Source: Candidatus Woesearchaeota archaeon
GTDB taxonomy: Archaea > Nanobdellota > Nanobdellia > Woesearchaeales > GW2011-AR4
Length of the DNA: 64,000 bases
Reading direction: 5' to 3'
Assembly: GCA_016185755.1 (NCBI GenBank)
Contig: JACPMX010000004.1
Location: 62,001-126,000, forward strand
Each line of letters opens with the position of its first letter. Positions within the stretch are counted from its first letter, which is position 1. Positions 10,086 to 17,654 of this stretch are shown here, in pieces. The notes below the pieces were generated by a model. It did not search any database. It had not been told where the DNA came from and saw only the letters and a list, made by a program, of their open reading frames with translations. The translations under genes and the position numbers were made by a program.

Positions 10086-10910
10086 ATGAAGGCAAAACCA
10101 GTCTTAAAAAAGATTGCCATCAGGGAAGCTTTGTTCGTCAGGAGCTTCAAATTAGCAAAATCAAACCCTTCCAAAACAGGTTTGATGATCCTGTTTGACA
10201 TCCTGTTCATTGCTTCCTTCTTCGGGCTGCAGGCACTGAGCCAGTATTTTGCCCAAAGCCTTGTTCTTCCAACTACACTCTATTCAGCGACTTTCTTCCT
10301 TGTTTCATTTTCCCTGGCTTATTATCTCTTGATTCTTCTTGCTTACTCATTTTTCAAGTACTGTGTTCTTGATTCCATAAAATCACTATTCGAAAAGCAG
10401 GAATTCAGCCTAAGGAGATTTGGCCAGTTTTATTCATTAAATATAATTATTGCAGGGATATTCTTCGCGATACTGCTCGTATTCAACCTGATTCTGGCAA
10501 ACATCAAAAGCAGCTACGCGCCTTTCGTGTTCATTTTCATGGCCATACCCTACATTTTGCTGCTTTACATAGTATCAAACATAGCGCATTCATTGTTTTA
10601 TGAGGGCGCATCAATAAAAAGCAGCATTAAGGAAAGCTTCAAAACGACATTCACAAAGATGAAAGCCTACAGGGAAACTATCCTAATGATGATTTTGGCT
10701 TCCTTGGCTCTTTGGCTCTTGTTTTTCGGGAGCGGCTATCTGATAAGCTTGCTGGGATCAAAAAACTATAATTTGTACCTTGCAGCATACGCTTATTTCA
10801 GGCAGGCTTCCATAGTCATTTTTGACATTATGCTTTATTTCATAATATTGATAAACAGGGTTTCATTCTATGCTATATCTAGGGAGTTGCAGAGCGAAAG
10901 GTTTAAATAG
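10086..10910 (+). CDS. Multi-pass membrane protein of unknown function
   Basis: 274 residues with about six hydrophobic spans (near 30-50, 65-95, 125-145, 150-170, 205-225 and 250-265) and basic cytosolic loops. No catalytic motif is visible. A TATA-like box (tttatata) at about 10055-10062 lies about 26 bases before the ATG, suggesting a leaderless transcript. The general plan recalls archaeal membrane proteins of the DUF7847/GtrA-like kind but no family can be named with confidence. Confidence 0.65.
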   Translation: MKAKPVLKKIAIREALFVRSFKLAKSNPSKTGLMILFDILFIASFFGLQALSQYFAQSLVLPTTLYSATFFLVSFSLAYYLLILLAYSFFKYCVLDSIKSLFEKQEFSLRRFGQFYSLNIIIAGIFFAILLVFNLILANIKSSYAPFVFIFMAIPYILLLYIVSNIAHSLFYEGASIKSSIKESFKTTFTKMKAYRETILMMILASLALWLLFFGSGYLISLLGSKNYNLYLAAYAYFRQASIVIFDIMLYFIILINRVSFYAISRELQSERFK

Positions 10911-10912
10911 AT

Positions 10913-10940
10913 TATAATTAGGTATAATTACCTATAATTA
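10913..10940. promoter_or_regulatory. Three-fold 10-base repeated operator before toxin-antitoxin pair
   Basis: The octamer TATAATTA occurs three times at exact 10-base spacing: 10913-10920, 10923-10930 and 10933-10940. Inside it an inverted repeat TAGGTA (10919-10924) / TACCTA (10929-10934) is separated by TAAT. The block sits only a few bases before the DUF4258 gene. One-turn periodicity plus dyad symmetry is typical of autoregulated toxin-antitoxin operators; the AbrB domain of the second gene is the likely binder. The same bases could double as the TATA element. Confidence 0.6.
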
Positions 10941-10943
10941 GAG

Positions 10944-11150
10944 TTGATAGTTTTGAAATTAATAATAACATTACATGCAAGGCAGCAGATGTTTGACAGG
11001 GGCATTGATGAAGAGCAGATAAAAACTGCTATAAAAAGAGGCTCTAAAATAAAGCAGACAGATGGGTTTAAATCTGTATACTCCTATATTGGTGTCTGCT
11101 ATAAAATAAGAGGGGATAAATACATAATAAAGACAGCAACTATAGAATAA
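10944..11150 (+). CDS. DUF4258-type small toxin-like protein
   Basis: 68 residues. Contains ITLHARQQMFDRGIDEEQI, the Leu-x-x-H-A-x-x-R-M-x-x-R-G-I pattern of the DUF4258 family, then a short beta-sheet region. DUF4258 proteins are small RelE/HigB-like folds often found with antitoxins. No ATG is available; the start is TTG at 10944 or TTG at 10953, the latter giving 65 residues. The next gene, 10 bases on, is an MqsA-like zinc/AbrB protein, so this is the toxin half of a pair by context. RNase activity is inferred, not seen. Confidence 0.7.
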   Translation: MIVLKLIITLHARQQMFDRGIDEEQIKTAIKRGSKIKQTDGFKSVYSYIGVCYKIRGDKYIIKTATIE

Positions 11151-11160
11151 AGGTGAAAAA

Positions 11161-11493
11161 ATGAAAGAAAAATGTTACATATGCGAAAATGGAAGTTTAA
11201 CAAAAAAGAAGGTAGACTACATGCTATACGGCGTGAATATGGGCAAATTCAGTGCAGAGGTATGCAATAAATGTGGAGAAGTGTTTTTTGACGAAAATAC
11301 ATCAAAAAAGATGACAGAGATTGCCAAAAAGAAAGGCTTGTGGGGCTTGCAGGCAAAAACAAAGATAGGGCAGGCTGGCACAACTCTTGATATAAGGCTG
11401 CCTAAGAAGATTATAGACTTTCTGGATTTAAAAAAAGGAAAGGAAGTTGAAATTTATCCTGAAGGGAAAAACAAGCTTGTAATTTCAATCTGA
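11161..11493 (+). CDS. MqsA/YgiT-type zinc finger fused to AbrB domain, antitoxin
   Basis: 110 residues. The N-terminal half has two Cys pairs (CYIC and CNKC) of the YgiT/MqsA zinc-binding type; the C-terminal ~45 residues (DIRLPKKIIDFLDLKKGKEV) are a SpoVT/AbrB swapped-hairpin DNA-binding domain. It follows the DUF4258 gene by 10 bases after a ggtg RBS-like stretch. The plan fits an antitoxin that binds toxin with one half and its own operator (10913-10940) with the other. Usual MqsA carries a helix-turn-helix here, so the AbrB swap is a variant. Confidence 0.8.
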   Translation: MKEKCYICENGSLTKKKVDYMLYGVNMGKFSAEVCNKCGEVFFDENTSKKMTEIAKKKGLWGLQAKTKIGQAGTTLDIRLPKKIIDFLDLKKGKEVEIYPEGKNKLVISI

Positions 11494-11500
11494 TAATAAT

Positions 11501-12289
11501 ATGTTCTTCCACAACATAAATCCCGTCCTGCTTGAGCTTGGCCCTTTCCAGATTAGGTACTACGGCCTGTTTTACGCGCTTGGATTTGTCATTGCATATT
11601 TTTTAATCTATCATCTTGCTAAGAAAAAGCAGCTGAGCCTGACAAAAGACGATGTTTCAGGATTCTTGATTTATGAAGTGATTGGAGTTGTCATTGGAGC
11701 CAGGCTGGTTTATATTCTGTTCTATAACTTTGCTTTTTACATCCAAGATCCTCTTGAAATAGTCGCCCTATGGCACGGTGGTTTAAGTTTCCATGGTGGC
11801 TTTATAGGCGCTATTTTGGCTATGTACCTTTTCTCCAGGAAAAAGAAAATTGAATTCTATGACTTGGCTGACATTGCCGTTTTGCCGGTTGCCCTTGGCT
11901 TGGCCCTTGGAAGGATTGGCAACTTCATCAACGCAGAGCTTTATGGAAGGGTAACAAATGCGCCATGGTGCATAGACTATTCAAAAAGCCAGTTTGCCCA
12001 GGTTCCATCGGGCTGCAGGCATCCGTCACAGGTTTATGCTTCTATAAAGAATTTGATTATATTTGCAGCCCTTTGGTCAATAAAAGGCAAAAAATTGCCC
12101 AAAGGCTTCATGTTCTGGAGCTTTGTCGCACTGTACGGCTTGTTCAGGACGATAATTGAATTCTTCAGGGCGCCGGACGAGCAGATTGGATTTATCTTCA
12201 ATTACTTCACAATGGGGCAGTTGCTGAGCTTTCCGCTGTTTTTGATTGGAGCTTATATGCTGTTTGAATTGAACAAAAAAGTTGCTTAA
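11501..12289 (+). CDS. lgt: Prolipoprotein diacylglyceryl transferase (Lgt)
   Basis: 262 residues, the usual Lgt length, with about seven membrane spans. Diagnostic motifs are FQIRYYGLFYALGF near the N-terminus, WHGGLSFHGGFIGA (HGG catalytic region), the Lgt signature LGRIGNFINAELYGR with its essential Arg and Asn, HPSQVYAS, and a late Arg-containing GLFRTIIEFFRAPD. In bacteria Lgt moves a diacylglyceryl group to the lipobox Cys of prolipoproteins. The enzyme was long thought bacterial, so an archaeal copy is unusual; the lipid donor would be different if the host has ether lipids. Lipobox proteins at 6961, 7520 and 16157 are possible substrates. It follows the antitoxin gene by 7 bases. Confidence 0.92.
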   Translation: MFFHNINPVLLELGPFQIRYYGLFYALGFVIAYFLIYHLAKKKQLSLTKDDVSGFLIYEVIGVVIGARLVYILFYNFAFYIQDPLEIVALWHGGLSFHGGFIGAILAMYLFSRKKKIEFYDLADIAVLPVALGLALGRIGNFINAELYGRVTNAPWCIDYSKSQFAQVPSGCRHPSQVYASIKNLIIFAALWSIKGKKLPKGFMFWSFVALYGLFRTIIEFFRAPDEQIGFIFNYFTMGQLLSFPLFLIGAYMLFELNKKVA

Positions 12290-12303
12290 AAAGTTTATTT
12301 TTC

Positions 12304-13605
12304 TCAGGAAGTGCTCTTCTTTCCAAGGTTAAAGGCAAAATAAGCGGCAATGCCTGCCGTAAAAAGCAAGATTCCGTAAATAAAAGTCCTGAAATCAAAA
12401 AAATAGAACATCCCCAGATTGAGCAATATGCCCAAAAGCGCCAAAACGGGAAAATTGCCTATGTTCAGGGGTGATTTGAATGTTCTTTTTGCAAGCGGCT
12501 CCCTGTACCTTAGGATAATCAATGACAGATTAATGAAAATATAAACTGCGAATATGCTCAGGTCAACAAGATGCGCAAGCTTATTTATGTTGCCGATAAG
12601 CAGGCTTAAGCCTGCCAGAGCGCCTATCGTGATTACAGAGATAAAAGGAGTTCCTCTTTTGCCTATTGCAGAAAATATTGGGGGCAGAAGATTGTTTGAC
12701 GACAGCCCATACAAAAGCCGGGATGCAACTATGAGGAGTATAAGGACCGTATTCGAGGTTGCAAAGAGCGCAATCAAGGATAGTGCAAAAGAGCTGTTTG
12801 GCACCACTCTTTCAGCTACTTCGGCCAACGGCGCATTTGATTTTGACAGCTGTTCCGGTCCAAGCACCCCGACAGCAGATATCGAAACTAGTATGTAAAT
12901 CAGCGAGGATATTGCCAGTGAAATCAGCAATGCTTTGGGTATTATCTTTTGGGCATTTTTTGCCTCTTCAGATATATTGACAAGATTTTCAAAGCCTATA
13001 AAGGCAAAATAAACTATTGTAGTTGCAGCAAAAATTCCGCCTATCCCGGCAGGGCTCTCAAACAGGCTTGTTGAAGGGGATATGCTGTTGCTTTTCATGA
13101 AATAGGCGCCGAGTGCAATTATCGCAACTAAACCAAAGGCCTCTATCATTGTCGAGATGTCATTGTATCTTGCAGACTCTTTTATGCCTATATAGTTCAC
13201 CAAGGACATCAAAGCTATAAGGAACAACGCTGTCAAAAGCAGGCTTCCTCCAAACATAAAGGAAAAATATCCTGCAAAGCCCAAGGCTACTGTTCCAGCG
13301 GCGATAATTACTGCAAAAAGCATTATCCATTGCACTGCAAACGGAAGCCATTTGCTGCGGAAGGCGTGGCTTGTATAAACAAATTCAGCAGCTTCTTTCG
13401 GATACATAGAAGAAAGCTCCGCGTAGCTGAACCCTGTGAAAGCCGCTATTATTGCCCCGATCAGAAAAGAGATCCATAGCGCGTTTCCTGCAACTCCGGC
13501 ACCCAAGCCGACAAGCGCGTATATGCCTGCGCCCAATATTATCCCTACTCCGTAAAGCACGGCCTCGAATAACCCTATCTCTTTTTTTAGCTTGAATTTT
13601 ACCAT
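12304..13605 (-). CDS. APC-family amino acid permease-like transporter
   Basis: About 433 residues with ~12 membrane spans. The first span has GVGIILGAGIYALVG, the glycine-rich broken helix typical of amino acid-polyamine-organocation transporters; the sixth region has FAFIGFENLVNISEE, another family hallmark. Likely imports amino acids by cation symport. The ATG at 13605 is preferred; a TTG at 13620 also exists. It begins 17 bases after the PadR-TRASH gene stop, so it may sit downstream of that regulator, which would fit metal-linked amino acid (Cys/His) uptake; this is inference. Confidence 0.85.
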   Translation of the reverse strand: MVKFKLKKEIGLFEAVLYGVGIILGAGIYALVGLGAGVAGNALWISFLIGAIIAAFTGFSYAELSSMYPKEAAEFVYTSHAFRSKWLPFAVQWIMLFAVIIAAGTVALGFAGYFSFMFGGSLLLTALFLIALMSLVNYIGIKESARYNDISTMIEAFGLVAIIALGAYFMKSNSISPSTSLFESPAGIGGIFAATTIVYFAFIGFENLVNISEEAKNAQKIIPKALLISLAISSLIYILVSISAVGVLGPEQLSKSNAPLAEVAERVVPNSSFALSLIALFATSNTVLILLIVASRLLYGLSSNNLLPPIFSAIGKRGTPFISVITIGALAGLSLLIGNINKLAHLVDLSIFAVYIFINLSLIILRYREPLAKRTFKSPLNIGNFPVLALLGILLNLGMFYFFDFRTFIYGILLFTAGIAAYFAFNLGKKSTS

Positions 13606-13621
13606 GAAGGCAAAAAGCAAA

Positions 13622-14035
13622 TTATTTCGGCTTGTACATCTTGGCGCAGTGGGAGCAGCAGAATTTCATAATTTTGCCTTTTATTTTCTCCGTATGGCCT
13701 CCGGAATAAATCTTGCACCCGCAGGGGCATGCCGATATTTTCGGCGCGATTGCAATATTGATAAGGTCCCCGAATTTGATGAACATGCCTTTTGTGAAAT
13801 TTTTCCCTTCCTTGGTCATGAGATACACTTTCTTGTCCCTTTTCCCGATTTTATTGAATTTTATCAGCTTGTTTTTTATCAGGGTATTTAAAAACGGGTA
13901 TACATTGCTGGCGCTTATCTTCCTTTCCAATTTTTCCTCCAGCTCCTTCATAAGGTCATAGCCGTGCTTGGGCTCTGCTGAAAGAAGGCACAAGGTGTAG
14001 AACTTGACCATATTGTTTATTTTTACATCTGCCAT
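13622..14035 (-). CDS. PadR-type regulator fused to TRASH-like metal-binding domain
   Basis: 137 residues. Residues ~5-90 are a PadR winged helix (YDLMKELEEKLERKISASNVYPFLNTL). The last ~35 residues carry PCGCK, an 18-residue gap, then FCCSHC, matching the TRASH/YHS metal-binding pattern C-x(18-19)-C-x3-C. Archaeal TRASH domains sense copper or related metals in regulators such as CopT/CopR. Here the partner is PadR, an uncommon fusion. It is divergently oriented to the Met-rich membrane protein and metal cluster, and paired inverted repeats lie between. A TATA-like TTATTTATA on the minus strand about 26 bases upstream suggests leaderless transcription. Confidence 0.85.
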   Translation of the reverse strand: MADVKINNMVKFYTLCLLSAEPKHGYDLMKELEEKLERKISASNVYPFLNTLIKNKLIKFNKIGKRDKKVYLMTKEGKNFTKGMFIKFGDLINIAIAPKISACPCGCKIYSGGHTEKIKGKIMKFCCSHCAKMYKPK

Positions 14036-14057
14036 GAAATGGGCAAAGGCAAAGCTG

Positions 14058-14148
14058 GTATAAATAATTTTCCATTTTTAGATATGTCGGAATCCGATAT
14101 AATAGAAACATTTAAATATTTGCTCAATAATATATCCGGAATGGATAT
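14058..14148. promoter_or_regulatory. Divergent metal-responsive promoter with two inverted repeats
   Basis: Between the regulator (start 14035, minus) and the Met-rich gene (start 14141, plus) there are two TATA-like boxes: minus-strand around 14058-14068 and plus-strand tttaaata at 14111-14118. Inverted repeat 1 is TATGTCGGA (14083-14091), one A, TCCGATATA (14093-14101), 8 of 9 pairs matching, lying between the boxes. Inverted repeat 2 is ATATCC (14132-14137), five bases, GGATAT (14143-14148), covering the plus-strand transcription start. Both contain CGGAAT. Binding there by the PadR-TRASH protein would block both promoters; this is inference. Confidence 0.6.
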
Positions 14149-14746
14149 GTCAAAACACAAATTTCCCTGCCGCTGGCATAAGGCCCTTGTTTTTTTAGCA
14201 TTATTTATTCTCGGCATTTCTATTGTTCTTGCTGATGCGGGGGATTTTGCAGAGGCGAAAAAGCTGATTGGCGCAAAGGCGGCTTGCAGCAGCCTGAATG
14301 AAAAGCAACTCGAAGGCATCGGAGACTACCTGATGGAGCAGACGCACCCGGGAGAAGCGCATGAAGCCATGGACAAAATGATGGGCGGCGAAGGCTCTGA
14401 AAGCCTGAGATTGATGCATATTGCGATTGCCAAGCGCATTTATTGTAATGATGTAAATTCTTCAATAGGTTATGGATTTGCTGGAATGATGGGCGGTTAT
14501 GGAATGATGCGGGGATTGAAAGATAATTATTCTGATGATTGGGGCATGATGGGTTTTGGAAAAAATAATTATGGAGGCATGAGAAACATGATGGGATACA
14601 ATTTTGGCTACGGGATGATGGGCTCAGGATATGGATACTGGGGATTATTAAACTTCTTGTCCTTTGTGCTTGTAATAGGCCTTGTAATCCTTGTTTATCT
14701 GTGGATAATAAAGCTATGGAAGCAGGTAAGCAAAAAGGAAAAATAA
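14141..14746 (+). CDS. Met/Gly-rich exported membrane protein, metal island
   Basis: 201 residues from the ATG at 14141, chosen because the TATA box at 14111-14118 is ~26 bases upstream; an ATG at 14039 in the same frame would swallow the promoter. A signal/anchor segment (residues ~10-30, ends at LADA) is followed by a helical domain (with LMEQTHPGEAHEAMDKMMG), then a Met-, Gly- and Tyr-rich stretch (GMMGGYGMMRG, repeated MMG) and a C-terminal membrane span with a Lys-rich tail. Met and His clusters suit Cu(I)/Ag(I) binding outside the cytosol. Similar Met/Gly-rich proteins occur in copper clusters, but no family is certain. Confidence 0.72.
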   Translation: MDMSKHKFPCRWHKALVFLALFILGISIVLADAGDFAEAKKLIGAKAACSSLNEKQLEGIGDYLMEQTHPGEAHEAMDKMMGGEGSESLRLMHIAIAKRIYCNDVNSSIGYGFAGMMGGYGMMRGLKDNYSDDWGMMGFGKNNYGGMRNMMGYNFGYGMMGSGYGYWGLLNFLSFVLVIGLVILVYLWIIKLWKQVSKKEK

Positions 14747-14761
14747 GCATAATAGGAAAAA

Positions 14762-15520
14762 ATGAAAAGGCTTGATGGAAAAGTAGCGATAATCACAGGC
14801 TCCAACAGGGGTATTGGAAAAGGCATCGCAATAGCGCTTGCAGGGGAAGGATGCAAAGTTGTTGTTAACAGCTACAAGGAAGACGACGATGCAAAAAATG
14901 CAGTTGAAGAGATAAAGGGCCTTGGGAGCGATGCAGTCTTCATAAAAGCCAATGTGACAAGAGAGATTGACGTAAAGGAGCTTGTTGAAAAAGCCGTAAA
15001 AAGATTTGGAAAGCTCGACGTATTGGTCAACAATGCAGGGATTCTTGTGGCTGGAACTGCCGACAAGCTGTCTGAGAAGGACTGGGACAGGCAGATGGAC
15101 GTCAATCTTAAGGGTGTTTTTATGTGCACAAAATATGCAGTGCGGCAGATGCTAAAGCAAGGGAAAGGCGGCAGGATAATCAATATTTCATCCATTGCAG
15201 GCCTGGTTGGATTTCCGGGCATAAGCGCGTATTGCGCTTCTAAAGGAGGGGTGACAGAATTTACAAGAGAGGTTGCCCTTGACTATGCAAAATATGGCAT
15301 TACAGTCAATGCACTCAATCCTGGTGTAATTGTCACTGACATGACAAAGGCAATGCTTGCTGACGGTTCAACAAAAAAAGCGCTGCTTGAAAGCACTCCT
15401 GTCGGAAGGTTTGGCCAGCCTGAAGACATTGGAAATGCTGCTGTTTTCCTTGCCTTGGATGAGTCAGGCTTCATAACAGGCCATAATCTGGTTGTTGACG
15501 GAGGATGGACGGCAAGATAA
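14762..15520 (+). CDS. Short-chain dehydrogenase/reductase, FabG-like
   Basis: 252 residues, full SDR length. NAD(P)-binding GSNRGIGKG at the N-terminus, NNAGIL at ~88, catalytic Ser in NISSIAG, and the YCASK catalytic Tyr/Lys motif are all present; the C-terminus has GHNLVVDGG typical of FabG/glucose-dehydrogenase relatives. An NAD(P)H-dependent oxidoreductase acting on a ketone or alcohol; the substrate is unclear. It lies within the metal island, 15 bases after the Met-rich gene, so it is probably cotranscribed, but no metal link is known for this family. Confidence 0.9.
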   Translation: MKRLDGKVAIITGSNRGIGKGIAIALAGEGCKVVVNSYKEDDDAKNAVEEIKGLGSDAVFIKANVTREIDVKELVEKAVKRFGKLDVLVNNAGILVAGTADKLSEKDWDRQMDVNLKGVFMCTKYAVRQMLKQGKGGRIINISSIAGLVGFPGISAYCASKGGVTEFTREVALDYAKYGITVNALNPGVIVTDMTKAMLADGSTKKALLESTPVGRFGQPEDIGNAAVFLALDESGFITGHNLVVDGGWTAR

Positions 15521-15537
15521 AAACAGGGGGTGGAACA

Positions 15538-15663
15538 ATGAAAAGAAGGTGCGAAATATGCGGACATGCATTTTTCACAGCAAAATGGGAAGAGCCAAGC
15601 GTATGCGCGAGCTGCGAAGAGGATTTGAAGGCTGAATTGGGCTACTCTTATTTGGAAGATTAA
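15538..15663 (+). CDS. Small CxxC-CxxC zinc-ribbon protein (41 residues)
   Basis: Starts at an ATG after a purine-rich gggggtgg stretch and ends just before the DUF302 gene. The sequence begins MKRRCEICGHAFFTAKW and carries a second pair, CASC, near residue 23, so it can hold one zinc or other thiophilic metal. It is 17 bases after the SDR gene and 1 base before the DUF302 gene, on the same strand. No known family; its place in a metal island hints at metal binding or a structural role. Confidence 0.65.
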   Translation: MKRRCEICGHAFFTAKWEEPSVCASCEEDLKAELGYSYLED

Positions 15664-15664
15664 A

Positions 15665-16045
15665 ATGTACCAACTAAAAAGAGAAACAGGAATGAGTTAC
15701 CCGGAGGCAGTTGCAAAGGCAAAAGAAGAACTGCATAAAGAAGGATTTGGCGTGCTTACAGAGATTGACGTAAAATCAACTTTGAAGAAAAAACTGGACG
15801 TTGATTTTGACGATTACATGATTTTAGGCGCATGCAATCCGCCTTTTGCTTACCAAGCATTGCAGGCAGAGCAGGATTTGGGTTTGATGCTGCCATGCAA
15901 TCTGGTTGTCTACAGCAAAAAAGGAAAGACATTTGTAGCTGCGATAAAGCCGACCGTGCAGATGGAAAAGGTTGGGAATCCAAAACTTAAAGATATTGCA
16001 GCCCAAGTTGAAGATAAGCTAAAAAAAGTCATTGAGGCAATTTAA
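15665..16045 (+). CDS. DUF302 family protein
   Basis: 126 residues covering the DUF302 fold: MSYPEAVAKAKEELHKEGFG, LTEIDVKSTLKKKL, then GACNPPFAYQALQAE and LLPCNLVVYS-like segments (here LMLPCNLVVYSKKG). DUF302 proteins are small alpha/beta proteins, often exported and seen near oxidative or metal stress genes; their reaction is unknown. A Cys sits in each of GACNPP and LPCNL, a pattern shared by the family. No signal peptide, so cytosolic. In line with the island's other genes, spaced by one base. Confidence 0.88.
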   Translation: MYQLKRETGMSYPEAVAKAKEELHKEGFGVLTEIDVKSTLKKKLDVDFDDYMILGACNPPFAYQALQAEQDLGLMLPCNLVVYSKKGKTFVAAIKPTVQMEKVGNPKLKDIAAQVEDKLKKVIEAI

Positions 16046-16092
16046 TGGAGGTGATGCAAATGGGAAAAGGGAAAGGCAAGGAATGCTGCTGA
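16045..16092 (+). CDS. Possible 15-residue Cys-ending peptide
   Basis: A very short frame whose ATG overlaps the DUF302 stop codon (TAATG). It encodes MEVMQMGKGKGKECC, with an internal ATG at 16060 preceded by a ggaggtg stretch at 16048-16053 that looks like a ribosome binding site. Lys/Gly followed by a terminal Cys-Cys could bind a soft metal. It may equally be chance. Included because the RBS and island position are suggestive. Confidence 0.25.
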   Translation: MEVMQMGKGKGKECC

Positions 16093-16156
16093 AATAAATG
16101 GAAAATGCCAAAATTTTTATTTTTTACTATATTTTAAATTTGTATATGCAAAAAAA

Positions 16157-16621
16157 ATGAACTCAAAAAAATTGATTTTTGTAGGTTTGGTAACTCTATT
16201 ATTTGTTATAAGCGCATGCAACAAATCAAATGGAAGCTCTGCCAACGGAAACGGCGTCAAGGTTACGATATTCCACGATCCTTCCTGCGGCTGCTGCGGA
16301 TTATACAGCGATTACATGAAGAGGAATAATTTTGATGTCGAGGTCAGGCAAATTTCGAACCTTGCGCCAATAAAGGAGCAGTATGATGTTCCAAATAAAA
16401 TGCTCAGCTGCCACACTTCTGTGGTTGGCGATTATTTTGTAGAAGGCCATGTCCCTGTCGAGGCAATAGAAAAGCTGTTGTCTGAAAAGCCGGATATAAG
16501 GGGAATTTCACTGCCCGGAATGCCGTCAGCTTCTCCAGGAATGCCAGGAAGAAAGGCAGGCCCTTTCATAATCTACTCCATAGCTAAGGACGGCTCTACG
16601 GCAGAATTCATGAGGATATGA
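16157..16621 (+). CDS. DUF411 metal-binding lipoprotein
   Basis: 154 residues. Signal sequence with lipobox ISAC at about residues 18-21, so predicted lipid-anchored outside the membrane. The DUF411 domain follows: FHDPSCGCCGLYSDYM (CxCC), KMLSCHTSVVGDYFVEGHVP and RGISLPGMPSASPGMPG, all hallmark segments. DUF411 proteins are linked with copper/silver resistance and bind metal through the Cys/His motif. With lgt 4 kb upstream it is the best lipoprotein candidate here. A TATA-like element (tactatatttt) lies at about 16128-16138. Its last codons overlap the next gene. Confidence 0.9.
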   Translation: MNSKKLIFVGLVTLLFVISACNKSNGSSANGNGVKVTIFHDPSCGCCGLYSDYMKRNNFDVEVRQISNLAPIKEQYDVPNKMLSCHTSVVGDYFVEGHVPVEAIEKLLSEKPDIRGISLPGMPSASPGMPGRKAGPFIIYSIAKDGSTAEFMRI

Positions 16622-17166
16622 TGAAAGCCAGATTTTTTTTGATATCATTGCTTGCCTTTTCTATTTTCGCAATCCCCGTCTTGGCGCATTGCCCTTTATG
16701 CACTGCGGGGGCAGCCTTTGTTGCCGGGGGGGCTGTCGTGTTTGGAGTGCACAGGATGGTTATCGGAGTTTTCATAGGAGCCTTTGCCGTTTCAATGGGA
16801 ATATGGTTCGCGAGGGTCATAAACAGGAAATTCGTGCCGCTCCAAAAAACAGCCATTGTTTTGGCCTCCTATTTTCTGACAGTATTGCCAATGTGGCCCT
16901 TTTTAAAAGATGCTCATCCCCTGCTGATGAATTTGGCCGGAGATTATGGAAGCCTGCTTAACAGGACATACATGGTCGATTATTTCATAGCTGGAAGCAT
17001 AATCGGATCTTTCATAGTGGTTACAGCTCCTTTCCTGAGCGAAAAAATAACATCTGTGAGAAAAGGCAGGCATATCCCCTATCAGGGCATGGCACTTACT
17101 TTTCTTTTGCTGATAATAACCGGAATCATGCTGCAGCTGATGCTGCATTATAATGTCATAAAATGA
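16618..17166 (+). CDS. Membrane protein with N-terminal CPLC motif
   Basis: 182 residues, starting with ATG overlapping the DUF411 stop (ATGA); the Met codon at 16621 is an alternative. A signal-like first helix ends at VLAHCPLC, placing a CxxC just outside the membrane, and about four more spans follow (near 30-45, 50-65, 78-95, 122-140 and 155-175). The CxxC could bind metal or pass electrons. No named family. Translational coupling with the DUF411 gene and the following gene (4-base overlap) suggests a shared role. Confidence 0.7.
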   Translation: MMKARFFLISLLAFSIFAIPVLAHCPLCTAGAAFVAGGAVVFGVHRMVIGVFIGAFAVSMGIWFARVINRKFVPLQKTAIVLASYFLTVLPMWPFLKDAHPLLMNLAGDYGSLLNRTYMVDYFIAGSIIGSFIVVTAPFLSEKITSVRKGRHIPYQGMALTFLLLIITGIMLQLMLHYNVIK

Positions 17167-17654
17167 ATCAGGAAGTAAGTGCATGGATGGAGAAAATAAA
17201 AGGCATTAAGACTGAAGCAGATTTGTCCAAAGATGAGGATTTGGCTATAGGAATAATGAATTTAATAAGCCTTGAGGAGCATCTTTTTTTCACGGCCCAA
17301 AAGACCAACAACCAGAAATACCTGGAAATGCTTAACTCAATAAGGGGCTTGAGGGCAAAGCTTATGAAGAAAATAGTGAAAAATCCCAAAGGGGAGGAGT
17401 GGTGCATAAGCAAGCATCTCCTTGCCGCAAGCATGCGGCTTGTTGAAGTCGGGACAAAAGAGTACAATACAGACAAAAATGAGGCAAATTCCTATTTCAA
17501 TGCCGCATTCGAGCTTTTTTCCCTGTTTTTTGCAATCAACCTGCAGATTGTCGGAATTGAGGAGATAAAAAGCTCAGATAAGCATGGCAGCGGCTTCAGC
17601 TCAAAATTTTCGGAAATAATTAAAAAGATTGTGAACTGCTGCAGGGAATGGTGA
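17163..17654 (+). CDS. Unknown helical protein in metal island
   Basis: 163 residues, all-helical appearance, no membrane spans, no clear metal motif other than a C-terminal NCCREW. The start ATG overlaps the preceding stop by 4 bases and the 3' end overlaps the next gene by 7 bases, so it is tightly coupled within the operon. Similar short helical proteins (with a segment like LISLEEHLFFTAQKT) appear in DPANN-like genomes, but I cannot name a family. Confidence 0.65.
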   Translation: MNQEVSAWMEKIKGIKTEADLSKDEDLAIGIMNLISLEEHLFFTAQKTNNQKYLEMLNSIRGLRAKLMKKIVKNPKGEEWCISKHLLAASMRLVEVGTKEYNTDKNEANSYFNAAFELFSLFFAINLQIVGIEEIKSSDKHGSGFSSKFSEIIKKIVNCCREW

